Of a stretch of DNA of 20,445 nucleotides, positions 9,490-18,243 are shown one piece after another. Source of the stretch: Jimgerdemannia flammicorona (taxonomy: Eukaryota; Mucoromycota; Endogonomycetes; Endogonales; Endogonaceae); NCBI GenBank assembly GCA_003990745.1, contig RBNI01001906.1, positions 1-20,445 on the forward strand, given 5' to 3'. The position numbers and the translations under genes are program-made. The notes under the pieces are model-generated. The model did not search any database. It was not told the origin of the DNA and worked only from the letters and a program-made list of their open reading frames with translations. Position 1 is the stretch's first letter; each line of letters starts with the position of its first letter.

Positions 9490-9694
9490 ATAGTAGTCAC
9501 TGAGTCCTTCAAATATGCCAGATTCTTCTTCAAGGTATATCTCTTAGACTAACTCAAGTTTGTTATAAGCAAGTTCTTATTGGAGTACCTTCCTAAGATC
9601 TTATAGTCCTCAAACTTCAAACTTCTTATCTTTAACTATCTTGTTATCTCTTAGATTGCTTACAAGAAAGTGTATGTAAGTGAACTTGACTGAC

Positions 9695-9727
9695 TTTATT
9701 TCAGAGGAAATAAGAGAAGTATTTATA
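9695..9727 (-). promoter_or_regulatory. TATA box and poly(A) signal of the alpha LTR
   Basis: On the minus strand TATAAATA is at 9727-9720 and AATAAA at 9700-9695, only about 25 bp apart and within 55 bp of the LTR end. The equivalent TATA in the 3' LTR is altered (AATAAATA, near 956-965). The tight packing is unusual, and I cannot tell which signals are truly used. Confidence 0.4.
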
Positions 9728-9952
9728 CAAAATATAATTCAATAGTTACTAAGATATAAAGCTAAATATAATTCTAATAACCAAAATAAAATGCCAGAAC
9801 AGAAAAAACTGCTAAGTTTCAGAGTCGGCACTGATGGTTGTACAGGTTCAGAATGCTGACATAATTCAGTATCACATTAGAATACTGGTGCTGGAACAAT
9901 TTTATGTCATCTCAGAATACTGGTGCTGGCATTATTCAGTATAATAAGGAGC

Positions 9953-10810
9953 TTAGAGCAGAATGTTCAGAACTATGAGGGCTTCATCCTCATCATCAGA
10001 GGTCAGGATATCTTTGAAGGAGATGAGGTCTATGAATTCATCATGTAGGTTGTGCATTTTACATACTTTATATGCTTTGTTATGCATCTTGCATATGTTG
10101 CATGGGATGACATCATCACCAATGGCATCATCATGTTTGGTGATAGAGAAATTAGAAACAAGGAGATCTAGAGCTCTCCAGTCTATGAGGTTCTCTTCCA
10201 CAAAATAGGGAACAAATGTGAAGTCTTGGGGAAGTCTAACCTGGATGCTTGGGCCTTGAAATACTGAGATCAACCCTTGCAGAAATTGGTCTGGGTTATC
10301 CTGAAGGATAGGATGTCAGAAGTCTTCTACTTCATCACTATTGAGGGTGATGGTGGACTGGGCTTCTATAGCCACTCTGACTTCTAGTGCATTGATATGA
10401 CAGAATGACAGGTCTCTGAAATCTGAGACTCTAACATACTCTAAGTTGGGGATTGACCATAGTGTATGCTTGAAGATCTGATAGATCTTCTTAGCTGTCC
10501 TTGTTTTATATATATCTATAGAAGTGGTATCTTGTAGCTTTTGAGTACTGGCCTGTGGGAACTCCTGGCAGAGGAGGTTTCCTATTTTATACTCCTGCTA
10601 TATTTGGAGGTATTTGGTAGCAATGGTGATCCTTATTTCCATTTCATAGCAGTAGAGGATATAGTGATAAGGGTTACCAGTACTTAGGTTGATACTAGAA
10701 GTCCTTTTTGAGCAGGTCCTCATGGCTCTTCTGATGTCTTGAAACATCTTTTCTTTGACCAAGATGCCTTGGTGGTTCCTTGATCTTGAGGTTTGGCAGA
10801 CAGTAGGCAT
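9953..10810 (-). pseudogene. U3 ORF of the alpha 5' LTR
   Basis: This is the counterpart of 2691-3548, with the same start, the same stop and the same 858-bp length. The ATG is at 10808-10810 and the reading runs MPTVCQTSRSRNHQG onward. Two stops break it: a TAG at about 10598 where the other copy has Tyr, and a TGA in VEDF*HP where the other copy has Trp. The product would be about 285 aa, soluble, mildly basic at the start and acidic at the end, with no domain that I know. It ends upstream of the LTR TATA box, so in the intact element it would be encoded in U3. It could be transcribed as part of the 3' end of the genomic RNA. Confidence 0.65.
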
Positions 10811-11041
10811 TTTATTTGTAGTGAGTCTTTAAGCTATTTTGGGATTGGTGGGTCTTATTGGTTGCTGCTACTGTAGTTCTTTGATCTTTCTTTTATATTC
10901 CTCAAGGTACTATACTGTGGTCACAATGACTCACAGTTGGTCATCATTGCTCATCTCATATGCCATATAATCTTGATCTGGTGGCTTGCAAGGAAAGACT
11001 GTCTCCTGTGCTGATGTCATCATTCTGAAGTCACTATTATA

Positions 11042-11397
11042 ATATATATATATATTTTTTAAAAAAAAAAAAAACATCTACTATTTTTATTTTTACTTTT
11101 AAAACTAAGAGATTTATTTTTATAAATTATACTATATTTTAAATTATCTTATTTAGTTTTTAATTTAAATTTCAAATTAAATTAATCTGATTTAATTTAT
11201 TAGAAATACTAACTTTAATATAAAAAGAATTTTTTAAAATATTAAATAACATCTTTTAATCAAGTGATAATTTAAATATTATTCATTTTAACTTAGACAA
11301 AAATAATATATTTAATTATAATAATTTTTTTAATTTAAAATATTTAAAATTAGAAAATATAGAATATACTTAACTAATAAGTTTACCATAAATTCGA
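11042..11397. other. AT-rich spacer upstream of HOP2
   Basis: Low-complexity AT-rich DNA with an (AT)n run and A14 tract at 11042-11074. No coding frame or RNA gene is seen. It separates the alpha 5' LTR from the more GC-balanced promoter region of the host gene. Confidence 0.6.
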
Positions 11398-11469
11398 ACA
11401 TCATGATGTCATCGCGTTCACGCAAAATCGCGAGCGCGCTACTTGGACCCTTTCAAGGACCTTTGGAGA
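11398..11469 (+). promoter_or_regulatory. Promoter region of HOP2 with CRE-like site
   Basis: Base composition changes sharply here: CpG becomes frequent (several CGCG-type groups at 11414-11440) after the AT-rich spacer. ATGATGTCATC at about 11402-11412 is a CRE/bZIP-like palindrome, the same core seen in the LTRs. No clear TATA box is visible. This is a positional inference. Confidence 0.35.
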
Positions 11470-12929
11470 ATGGCAAAGGAAAAGAAGAAAGCACCAGTGG
11501 CTGCCGCTAAAGGCGACGATGGTGTGTCTTTCTTCTCTTTTGTGCGGTTACTCCAGTAAAGTAGTTCACCCAAGGAAACTCATTATGGAATTGTGCGCTT
11601 TGCTATACCTCACAGCTGAGCAAATGGTCCTCGAATACCTCCGTAAGACCAACCGGCCATATAGTGCCAGTATCCTTTCATAATAATGACGAAGCGGAAG
11701 TACGGCATACACACATTCAGCGTAGTGTGAAACCCACAGCCTTGACTCGCTTTCTTGTATCACAAAGCCGATATCTTCAACAACCTTCACGGCGCCGTCG
11801 GCAAGACGGTTATGCAGAAGGTGCTTAATTCGCTCACCGATCATGACCAGATTGCCTCCAAGACCTACAACAAACAAACGGTCTATGTCCTTAAGCAGGC
11901 AAGCAATATATATATATGAGATAATCTGGCGATAGATATAGATGGGCCATGCCGAGAGTGTTTATTCTCGGTCGTTTATAATCCTATTTGTCATTTTAAA
12001 TAGGATCAGTTCGAGACGCCTTCGGAACAAGAGCTGTCGGAAATGGACCAGAAAATTGAGATATTGAAGGCGGAGGTGGCGCAGGTCAAAGACACGAATA
12101 GGCAGTTGCATTCTAGTGAGTATTCATTAGTCGTGGTCGGGAAGATAATATGCATACAAAAGAAAGAGTACAAGATTAACGGTAAGTGAGAGGTTTGTTT
12201 GTTTGATGACTGAAGTTAATCCATATCCTGTCCTATAGCTCTAGCCAATCTGAACCAATCGCTGACGAATGAACAGATAAAGGAAAAGCTGAAGATCTTG
12301 TTGGGCGAGGTAGCATGCTCACTGTTAGCGCTTTAGCTTCTTGACAGTTTCCTCGGCTATATTCAGAGAAGGGGGGGGATTATTAACACTCACATCACCC
12401 ACATCCATAACGAACTACACTCTTCTACATTGGTATTTGCCATGCGTTAGAACGCTAAATATGAAGAACGCCTCGCCATTCTGCGGTCTGGAACAAGGCA
12501 GATCTCGGCGGATGAAAAGAAAAAGATTGATGCCGAGTACGAAGCGAATCGCAGGCTGTGGAAGAGCAGGAAAGTGCTGGTATGTCACTCCCCTCTATCT
12601 TTCATCCCCTTCTGTAGCAATTTATAAAACTTCGAGCCTCCTATTTATTGAACCTCTCCACATCGCATTGCGTCGATCCGAATATACTTGGCACAGTTTA
12701 ACGAAATATTCGGAGTCGTTACAGAGTACATGCCAGGCAACCCCAGAGAGTTCGCGGTGCGTTTGCACACATTTCATATGCCTCTCCCAATGTCCCGCAA
12801 TAATATGTGTCATGACCGCATAAACAAGCCAAATTTCGTCTAACGAATTCGTCTTTCTCGCTTCAGGAGGAAATTGGGATCGAGCAAGACACTGTGGACA
12901 TTAATGTGGATCCGCTGGCCAACATTTGA
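11470..12929 (+). CDS. HOP2: Hop2/PSMC3IP homologue, meiotic recombination cofactor
   Basis: Hop2 pairs with Mnd1 to stimulate Dmc1/Rad51 strand invasion and proper homologue pairing in meiotic nuclei. I read eight exons: 11470-11521, 11616-11669, 11768-11898, 12004-12115, 12239-12309, 12451-12579, 12697-12756 and 12867-12929. The total is 672 nt, or 223 aa, close to the family's usual 210-230. A short Lys/Ala-rich start leads into the winged-helix region (VLEYLRKTNRPYSA, GAVGKTVMQKVL, KTYNKQTVYVL). Then comes DQFETPSEQELSEMDQKI, a coiled coil through KDTNRQLHS and NEQIKEKLKILL, and a C-terminal EEIGIEQDTVD. The splice junctions keep frame throughout. Introns are GT-AG except intron 3 (11899-12003), which is GC-AG. 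No disabling change is seen. It is the only host gene here, between two alpha LTRs. Confidence 0.88.
11899..12003 (+). other. GC-AG intron 3 of HOP2
   Basis: The donor is CAG|GCAAGC and the acceptor AATAG|GATCAG. The exons join in phase 0, giving VLKQ followed by DQFETP, the expected junction of the winged-helix and coiled-coil parts. GC donors with otherwise strong consensus are a known minor class. No GT donor nearby preserves the frame and protein similarity. Confidence 0.75.
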
Positions 12930-13006
12930 GCTCGATTCGGGTCATTGCGAGAGCACAATGTGGAACTACTAGTGACGTGAGGTTGTTGAAAATGAAAAAG
13001 AAAGAG

Positions 13007-13053
<47 letters not shown>

Positions 13054-13167
13054 CAATATGATAACCAAATATTGATAGTCGTTCTTCTGCAGAAAGTAGG
13101 AGAAGCATTTCACCTTATAAGTCACAAAATATGTTAATATTATATATGTATACAGTTCTGTTTAGTG
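12930..13167 (+). other. HOP2 3' region with A42 tract
   Basis: After the TGA there are about 75 bases of mixed sequence, then a run of 42 A at 13007-13048, preceded by a purine-rich AAAGAAAGAG, then AT-rich DNA. No AATAAA is obvious in front of the run. I see no target duplication that would make it a retroposon tail, so I treat it as a homopolymer in the 3' flank. Confidence 0.45.
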
Positions 13168-13486
13168 CTCTCAACAAATTGAATCAAAGGTTCAATTTGA
13201 TTTAATTCAAATTAAATCAAATGCTAATTCAATTTGAAATTTGATTTAAATAATATTTTTTGAAATATAATAACTTAATATATATTCAAATTTAAGTTTT
13301 TAGTTTGTTAGATTTTTCTATATAAGATAAATCTAATAAGCTAAAGATTATTAAATTTAGATATATTTTCATTGAGTTATTATATTTCCAAAAATAGAGT
13401 TTAAGTTAGACACTCAATTTGATTTGAATTTGATTCAATTTGAATAACTCTTAATTTAATTTAAATTAATTTGATTTATTTGAGAG
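13168..13486. repeat. AT-rich fold-back (MITE-like) element
   Basis: The ends CTCTCAA (13168-13174) and TTGAGAG (13480-13486) are inverted, and the two halves are imperfect reverse complements along most of the length. The best-matched inner arms are 13255-13315 and 13329-13395, sharing GAAATATAATAACT and TTAGATTT blocks with a few small gaps. No ORF is present. It could be a non-autonomous DNA element or a decayed palindrome. I find no convincing duplication at its ends. Confidence 0.55.
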
Positions 13487-13663
13487 TTTTAAATCTATTT
13501 TTGCTTATAATTTAATAATAATATCATTAAGATATATTGTAAAATTACTAGAGTATAGAGTATAGAACAAAAGATGAGATAAGAATGGTTTTTATTAATA
13601 ATACTTTATATATTATAATTGATAATATCTGTTGAGATAGTAATTTAATATATAAATATATAA
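13487..13663. other. AT-rich spacer, no gene seen
   Basis: AT-rich, low-complexity DNA between the fold-back element and the start of the alpha LTR fragment at 13664. No coding or RNA feature is seen. Confidence 0.6.
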
Positions 13664-13803
13664 TATAACAGTGATCTCAGAATAATAACATCAGTACAGA
13701 AGATAGTCTTTCCTTATAAGCCACCAGATCAGAGTATAGGAAGATTATATGATGTAACTCATCTTCTCTCAGTTTAGAATAGAATATTCCAAAACATCAA
13801 AAG
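13664..13803 (+). repeat. Alpha LTR fragment (first 140 bp), plus strand
   Basis: It begins TATAACAGTGATCTCAG and matches the first bases of both alpha LTRs, including the AGTCTTTCCTT stretch, the CCACCAGATCA stretch and the GATTATATG block. It is interrupted at 13804 by TGTAAG, the start of a beta LTR. It faces the alpha 5' LTR at 9675-11041 in opposite orientation, so HOP2 lies between two inverted alpha LTR starts. The remainder presumably lies beyond the window. Confidence 0.75.
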
Positions 13804-14162
13804 TGTAAGTACACAATATCTAAGCCACTGAAATCACACATTATCCTCAGAACAAACTACTGAAATTATATACAACCTCTGAACAAATCTAGAAATCACC
13901 TGCAAGATTACAAAGCTGAGTCAATCTGAAGTCACAGTATACAAAGCTGAGTCAATACAAAGTCATGGAATACAAGATTTACACAAACAGGATCTTACTA
14001 ATCAGGACCAAATATATATATATCAAGTATCGAGACACATCGAAACAGAGAACCAAAACAAACCAAACACATAACCACAACTTCTGAACATATATAAACA
14101 TGATTACTGAGATCTACAACTATATCCATACTGACATTTGAAATGCCATTGTCAACTGAGCC
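13804..14162 (+). repeat. Beta LTR fragment, interrupted by a second beta copy
   Basis: It starts TGTAAGTACACAA and follows the beta LTR through the U3 ORF start (ATG at 14100-14102) to GCCATTGTCAACTGAGCC. At that point another beta LTR begins (14163). The inverted copy near 580 shows the uninterrupted sequence here (GTCAACCGAGCCACACC). The right part must lie beyond the second element, outside the window. Confidence 0.75.
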
Positions 14163-14417
14163 TGTAAGCACACAACCTCTAAGCCACTGAAATCACACGT
14201 GACCTCTGAACAAATCTGGAAATCACCTGTATGATTACAAAGCTAAGTCAAACAGAAGTCACAGTGTACAAAGCTGAGTCAATATGAAGTCATGGAATAC
14301 AAGATTCACACAAGTGGAATCTTACCAATCAAGAACAAAGGCATATATACCGAGCCCCAAGATGCATCGAAGTAGAACTAAAACAAATAACAACCACAAC
14401 TTCCAAAATACACAAAC

Positions 14418-15515
14418 ATGACTACCGAGATCTATAATCGCATCCGTACTGACATTTGGAATGCCATTGTCAACTAAGCCACACCTCCTCTACCCCTCAT
14501 GAATATCCATAGCCTAGCACCTCTCTACTTTGTGGAAGCCCAATGGAATGCCCTGAACATGCTTAACGAGACCCATTGGATCAGACAAATCTCAAACTAC
14601 TATCAGATCGGCTGCCTCCTGGAAGACATGGTCGAATACTACCATAATACAGATATTACCCAGATGTCCCAACACCAGAAACTCATTGTCCACAAATACT
14701 GAGAACTCTTCTATGAGTATAGCACCTTTATTCCCCGCCTCCGAGTTACTACCAGTGAAATGGTTGCTACTCTGTCCTATGGCCAAATCGATGACATGAT
14801 ACAAGAACTCAACCACAAGTATCTCGAGTATGTTGAAACTACAGACAGAACCTTCCCACACTCTGACGATCACATCCTGCAAATGCCCCAAGTTGGATAC
14901 GCCATGAAGGACATCTATGATATAATCAACTTTGATAAAGACAAAGCTGAAGACAATGATCCCTCTGATACCGATATGACCTCAAGCCAAGGATCTCTGT
15001 CAAACCTGATCACACCGCCAAGCCTGCCGATGAACTTACAACAGTTTATAACCACCTACGAGACTTATTGGGACAATGACCACTGGCATGAATACCAATC
15101 CACGTTCACACCCGATTACTTCAACTACAATGAAGAGACTGGAGAACACAACCTGTATCTCCAGACAACTCTTGAGACTGAACCAACAACTCCACCACCT
15201 GAGTATGAGCAACATGAACCACAGCTACTAGCTTACTACAATCTCATGACTCATAGTGCTGTAACCTATAGAAGGTATGCAGACAGCGAATCCAATGAAA
15301 GTAAAGACAATGCACCCCTCCTTCGTCCACCAACACCTTATCCAGCATATGAGACAGATGATGCTATCCTGTGGAATGGAGATGAAGTTCCAATGTATTA
15401 TTACCTCAGCCAACAAGGAGAAGTAATCTGTGAACCACTCTTCCTAGATGACTACTTCATTAGAGATGATGTCATTGATGGTGATGTCATCGAAGACTAT
15501 CTGGATAGTGCCTAA
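14418..15515 (+). pseudogene. U3 ORF of the beta LTR
   Basis: ATG at 14418 (MTTEIYNRIRTDIWNAIV) opens a frame of 365 codons ending TAA at 15513-15515, five bases before the TATA box. Two stops break it: TAA at 14475, where other copies have CGA or TGA, and TGA at 14700, where the inverted copy has AGA. After 14700, 271 codons are open. The protein is acidic and Tyr/Asp-rich with Thr/Pro segments, and has no membrane span or known domain. Its YYQIGCLL and FIPRLRVTTSEM segments align with YKIGNLL and IPNLEYVRVSDF of the alpha U3 protein, suggesting a shared origin. Role unknown; accessory-protein or Gag-derived origins are both possible. Confidence 0.65.
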
Positions 15516-15527
15516 AACCTATAAATA
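15455..15527 (+). promoter_or_regulatory. Beta LTR core promoter with paired CRE-like sites
   Basis: TGATGTCATTGATGGTGATGTCATCG at about 15467-15492 (two copies of a TGATGTCAT core) precedes TATAAATA at 15520-15527. The same arrangement is in the solo LTR at 1894-1953. The sites overlap the last codons of the U3 ORF (DDVIDGDVIEDY). Confidence 0.45.
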
Positions 15528-15998
15528 GCTTAGCAGTCATAGTATAGTTAGATTAGCCTTATATGACGTAACTGTGAACTGACTCAGCAGTCAGACGATC
15601 TCTTGATATGTCAGATCACACTTGTACTATATGACTGCATTTCAACTCAGCAAAGCACTTAGTGTTACATCCATATCTAGTATAGTCCAAATAGCCCCTC
15701 ACTAGTATAAATACCCCCTCTCCCAGACCTCAGAATCTCAGACTTGAACAGACCTAAACAATCTGAACACAACTCCTGAACACTTCCCCACAATATCCCT
15801 TCACACAACTACTCCTAGTATAGCAATATTATGAATAGCAAATAAACCTATTTAATAACCCACAAACTACTCTTAAGTAAATCTGCTCCCCATTAGGTCC
15901 TACTCCCAACCCCATCACGAAATTTCCTAATTGGGTATTGTCTGCAGTGATACGCCAATTCAACTAAGCTGGTCTTAGTTTCTTGAACTTTCTGAAAT

Positions 15999-18240
15999 AT
16001 GGAAAATTCTGAACATCCAGAACTAGTCCGAAAAAGGACTTTGGTTGAGATGTCAATCCGATCTTGAAATCAATAAGTGTAGAGAACATACTCTATATGA
16101 AATTGATCTTGACCATAAGAAAACAGTCTTCCAGAATATCCAGAACTTCCAGAAAACCCTTCTAGAACTACGTAATGGTTACCCTAAAAAGCAACCCTCT
16201 TACAACTTGATAGCAGCGGTTTACAATCCAATTCTGCTTCAAGACGCTTCCTCACCCCGCTACAAACCCTTCTGCGAATTCCTACAAGTTGGTATAAAGT
16301 CCAACCTCTGAACTGGAATTTATTCTGAACTATCTGACAATCTGGAGAGAATTGAACCTAATGTACAAGGATAATTTGACCTCCACACCTGTAACAAGTG
16401 GGACAAACTTCATTCAAAGAAAGAAGTACTCCAATTAAACCAGCAAATAGGCGAAACTCTATTCACTGAACTCCTTGCACTACACCCAGCAAGTCAAGAT
16501 GAAGAAGGTCTTATAGAAGCCTTCTTTACTCTTCTCAATAAGAGTTTTGTCAGCTCTATAAATCCGAGCGACCTAGGACAACCAGCAGCAGTCTTTCTAG
16601 CCTTAGTTCCTCATGAAGCCCAAGCCTCTGTAGCCAAGTAGCTCAACCCTACCGACTTTCACTATACCAGGACCAAGACTGTGTTATACTACCGATTCCA
16701 GAACAGCAAGGCCTGCCATATTCTTAAGGAAGAAGCAAGAGAAACCCTTCATCAACTATCTGACCCCGAACCTGAAGCAGGCCCTGCTACAGCCCTACCC
16801 GAATCCAAAACCAATACCGAACCAGAACTTGACTTTGAATTAAGTCCATCTGAAATCAGATATATAACTGATTCTGTCTACTTTGACACTGAGCAAACCC
16901 AATTACACAGGGACCAAACCGAAGAGGAGGAGGAGTATCTTAGTGAATTTGATCCCAGATACACCACTGAAGGAGACATACCTCCATCAGGACAGAACAC
17001 ATCTACACAGCAACAGACAGTTATCTATCAAGCCCTTACTCCAGACCCACAACTATTACTCCAGCAACTTACACAGACCCAAAGAACCCCATCACACTCT
17101 GCACCAGTACCTCAAGTAGTACCAGTAATACCACTACCAGCAGTCCAACTGCCTCCAGTAAACAACATGGCAAACCAATAGATTCTAGACCTCACAGCCC
17201 AGGTAGCCATAATGGCAGCAACCATTACTGCCTTAGCTGAACAGACCCGACCTATAAAAAATCTGAGTCTACCTACCTTCAATGGTACTGCACAAAAAGT
17301 CCAAAGCTTCATTAGTGTAGTTGACACCAACTTCGAAGCCAATCAATGGACCAATGAATGAGTTGCTGACCACATTCTGACAAACAATCAAGACCACACT
17401 CTGGAACAACTCTTTGCTACCACTATAGTCTATGTCCACCAAGTTGTTACATTCTTCTGAGGACCTGTCAAAGAATAGTGGCGAATCCTTCCCGAAAAAC
17501 CCCTCACATGGGACACCCGACCTGCAGTAATTGCTCAGAATGCAGCAAATAATGCCCCAGGATATGGAGCCCATCCTATAGCCCCTGGACTTAAACAACT
17601 CATGATTGCTCAATATCACAGCGAAACCATGATCACTGAATCCTGAGTAAAACTCCGCAATCTCAAATTCGATGTACATAGCAAGAAAGAATTCGAAACC
17701 TTCTATACAAAACTTGAGTCACTCCTGAACACTATTGGCCTAGGATATATTGTCAATGATGAAGCATGAAATGGCACAAGAGCAGACCATTTATTTGATG
17801 CCCTGCTTGAATGGCTTACTAGAAAAATCCGAGAACAAGGACGCCCAGTTAGTTGTGACCACCAATAATAGTATCTAGCAAGAATCAAAACTATAGTCAA
17901 ATAGATCCTAACAGCTGGACCCATTCTGCCCCGAAGACAATTCAACAACAAGGAAAAGACTTGGACCAAGAAAGAAGAACCCAAGTATGAAGCATCCTGA
18001 GCTCCCTCAACATCCACTTCGTGGACACCCAGAAATCATGAACCCACTCAGCCGAGTACCTTCAAGAAACTCACTGAAGGCGAAAGGAATGAACTTAAAA
18101 GAAGCGGAGCATGCTTCTATTGCCGAAAGACAGGATACATGGCCAGTGCCTGCCCTAACCGAAAACCCCAAACAGCAACACAAGCAACTGTTACCACTCT
18201 GTACCACCTCAACAATCTGACCACCAGAATACTAGACTTT
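15999..18240 (+). pseudogene. Beta Gag, starting inside the LTR, broken
   Basis: An ATG at 15999 (MENSEHPELVRKRT) lies in U5. About 20 codons later the better-supported frame is one base shifted (DLEINKCREHTLYEIDLDHK onward). That second frame crosses the LTR end at 16204 and continues through the window. It has an N-terminal domain of unknown family, an acidic Gln/Pro-rich linker (16740-17160) and a retrotransposon-gag-like core (LSLPTFNGTAQKVQSFISVV, from about 17263). The nucleocapsid knuckle at 18112-18153, CFYCRKTGYMASAC, is CX2CX4HX4C with His changed to Tyr. About 13 stops interrupt it, each one transition from CAA, CAG or CGA. It runs in frame into dUTPase. Confidence 0.75.
16207..16220 (+). 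promoter_or_regulatory. Possible primer-binding site of the beta element
   Basis: Two bases after the LTR end the sequence reads TTGATAGCAGCGGT. With one G-to-A change reversed it becomes TGGTAGC..., the usual start of an initiator tRNA-Met primer site. The match is approximate, so this is only suggestive. Confidence 0.4.
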
Positions 18241-18243
18241 GTC

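Larger units (their letters stand above)
925..11041 (-). mobile_element. Family-alpha Ty3/Gypsy element with dUTPase
   Basis: The 5' LTR is 9675-11041 and the 3' LTR is 925-3789, the latter interrupted by a solo LTR at 1127-2619. Removing that insertion leaves about 8.6 kb. Internal domains in order are gag with a zinc knuckle, aspartic protease, a Cys-rich linker, dUTPase, reverse transcriptase, RNase H and integrase. RT before integrase is the Ty3/Gypsy order. Gag through RNase H share one minus-strand frame and integrase follows after a frame change near 5350-5365. A purine-rich tract (complement of 3790-3800) precedes the 3' LTR. The element is dead: numerous in-frame stops and damaged protease, integrase and zinc-knuckle residues are visible. 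No canonical TGG primer-binding site follows the 5' LTR. Confidence 0.9.
9675..11041 (-). repeat. Alpha 5' LTR, 1,367 bp
   Basis: Minus-strand start is TATAATAGTGAC at 11041, one G-to-A and one C-to-T from the TGTAACAGTGAC of the 3' LTR, and the end is GTTCACTTACA at 9675. A purine-rich tract and the 3' copy define the start. It carries a long U3 ORF (9953-10810). TATAAATA (9720-9727) and AATAAA (9695-9700) sit near the end, implying a short R-U5. A 16-bp direct repeat AGAATACTGGTGCTGG occurs at 9879-9894 and 9914-9929; the beta solo LTR hit the equivalent of one copy in the 3' LTR. Confidence 0.85.
14163..16204 (+). repeat. Beta 5' LTR, 2,042 bp, with U3 ORF
   Basis: TGTAAGCACAC at the start and CTCTTACA at the end match the tips of the solo LTR at 1127-2619, which has a proven 5-bp duplication. 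Features in order: U3 ORF (14418-15515), TATA box (15520-15527), a second TATAAATA near 15705, AATAAA (15841-15846), then about 360 bp of U5 that carries the beginning of the Gag frame. The expected left target duplication is GAGCC (14158-14162); the right one is outside the window. Two-kilobase LTRs are long for fungal Gypsy elements. Confidence 0.82.

Noticed and set aside
12341..12823. Plus-strand open frame of 160 codons
   Set aside because: It lies across exons and introns of HOP2 in another frame. The spliced model explains the region better.
13007..13048. A42 run as a second retroposon tail
   Set aside because: The upstream sequence is the HOP2 3' flank and I find no matching target duplication on both sides.
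17269..17679. Minus-strand open frame of 136 codons
   Set aside because: It is antisense to the beta Gag core, which has family-like content in the sense direction.
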